A stretch of 13,850 bases of DNA from Methanoculleus sp. UBA208. GTDB lineage: Archaea > Halobacteriota > Methanomicrobia > Methanomicrobiales > Methanoculleaceae. The notes below the pieces were generated by a model, which worked only from the letters and a program-made list of their open reading frames with translations, ran no database searches and was not told the DNA's origin. A program made the position numbers and the translations under genes. Shown one piece after another: positions 13,578 through 13,850 of the stretch (positions are counted from its first letter, which is position 1; the number at the start of each line of letters is the position of its first letter). Location: contig NZ_DAFZ01000057.1 of the NCBI RefSeq assembly GCF_002498065.1, forward strand, positions 1 to 13,850, given 5' to 3'.

Positions 13578-13850
13578 GGGACAAACACCAATTCTATTCT
13601 CGTCTCCGCCCTCTTCTTTTCCTGAAGACGAACATGTTAGAGGACCAACAAGACCGTATCGTGCCCGGAGTTGCCATACCTGAAGAAATTGGTGCAGTAC
13701 TGACGTACCAGTGCGGCCTGCGCGCGGTGGAAGGCGAGAGCGTCCCTGCACCGGATCTGTTGGAACATCCCTGCTCATTCCGGAGAAACTTTTGTCATCA
13801 GGCGCGAACTCTCCCAGGTCTGGTCCGTTGCAGGCGGTGTTGTCTATAGC
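13578..13850. other. Right window edge without a supportable gene
   Basis: Several short frames compete here. On the plus strand, one from ATG 13634 looks protein-like for about 45 codons and then turns arginine/cysteine-rich, while another plus frame becomes protein-like only at the very end (from about 13785, ETFVIRRELSQVW). That pattern could be a decayed or frameshifted gene entering from the right, but it is too short to call. Lower G+C than the left of the window. Confidence 0.25.

Noticed and set aside
1..13850. CRISPR arrays, tRNA or rRNA genes, insertion sequences
   Set aside because: Reading both strands I saw no regularly spaced direct repeats, no cloverleaf-like sequence and no transposase or terminal inverted repeats.

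Overview
The window is archaeal and almost certainly from a hydrogenotrophic methanogen. It carries seven genes known essentially only from organisms that make methyl-coenzyme M reductase (MCR): component A2 (AtwA) and methanogenesis marker proteins 3, 6, 5, 15, 17 and 7. High GC in the left 11 kb, GGAGGTGA-type ribosome binding sites, A/T boxes of archaeal TATA type and an archaeal ribose-1,5-bisphosphate isomerase fit the order Methanomicrobiales; a Methanoculleus-like genus is my best guess (inference from gene style, not from a search).

Layout. (1) 93-9232, minus strand, reads right to left as one tightly packed operon: atwA, mmp3, mmp6, mmp5, mmp15, mmp17, mmp7, a carboxymuconolactone decarboxylase/AhpD-like thiol protein, and a class-II asparagine synthase. 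Junctions are 4-base overlaps or gaps of 0-21 bases, with one clear promoter in front of atwA. The core genes supply ATP-driven reductive activation of the nickel cofactor F430 of MCR; AtwA is the ATPase, and Mmp3, Mmp7 and Mmp17 are reported partners of McrC in the activation complex. Mmp15, Mmp5 and Mmp6 look like an Fe-S/activase side branch whose job is not settled. (2) 9280-10122, minus, a soluble HAD-family protein with a DSAGT nucleophile motif, divergent from (3) 10172-11101, plus, ribose-1,5-bisphosphate isomerase of the archaeal AMP/RuBisCO route. The two start codons lie exactly the same distance from one A/T box. (4) 11214-11642, minus, a small unrecognised membrane-anchored or exported protein preceded by a 12-codon ORF with a strong ribosome binding site and a roughly 360-base stretch holding an 11-bp inverted repeat and a TATA-like box. 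(5) 12320-13541, minus, a two-gene unit: an exported beta-sandwich (pre-peptidase-C-like) protein, and a membrane-anchored regulator with two winged-helix domains. Both carry a Y-T-(I/V)-R-P-S motif just after the signal sequence. This end is visibly poorer in G+C and looks accessory. (6) 13542-13850 holds no gene I can support.

The left part is a known, conserved methanogen core locus. The least described items are the exported-protein/membrane-regulator pair, the leader-peptide arrangement near 11640, the equidistant divergent promoter, and the two non-marker genes attached to the end of the MCR-activation operon.
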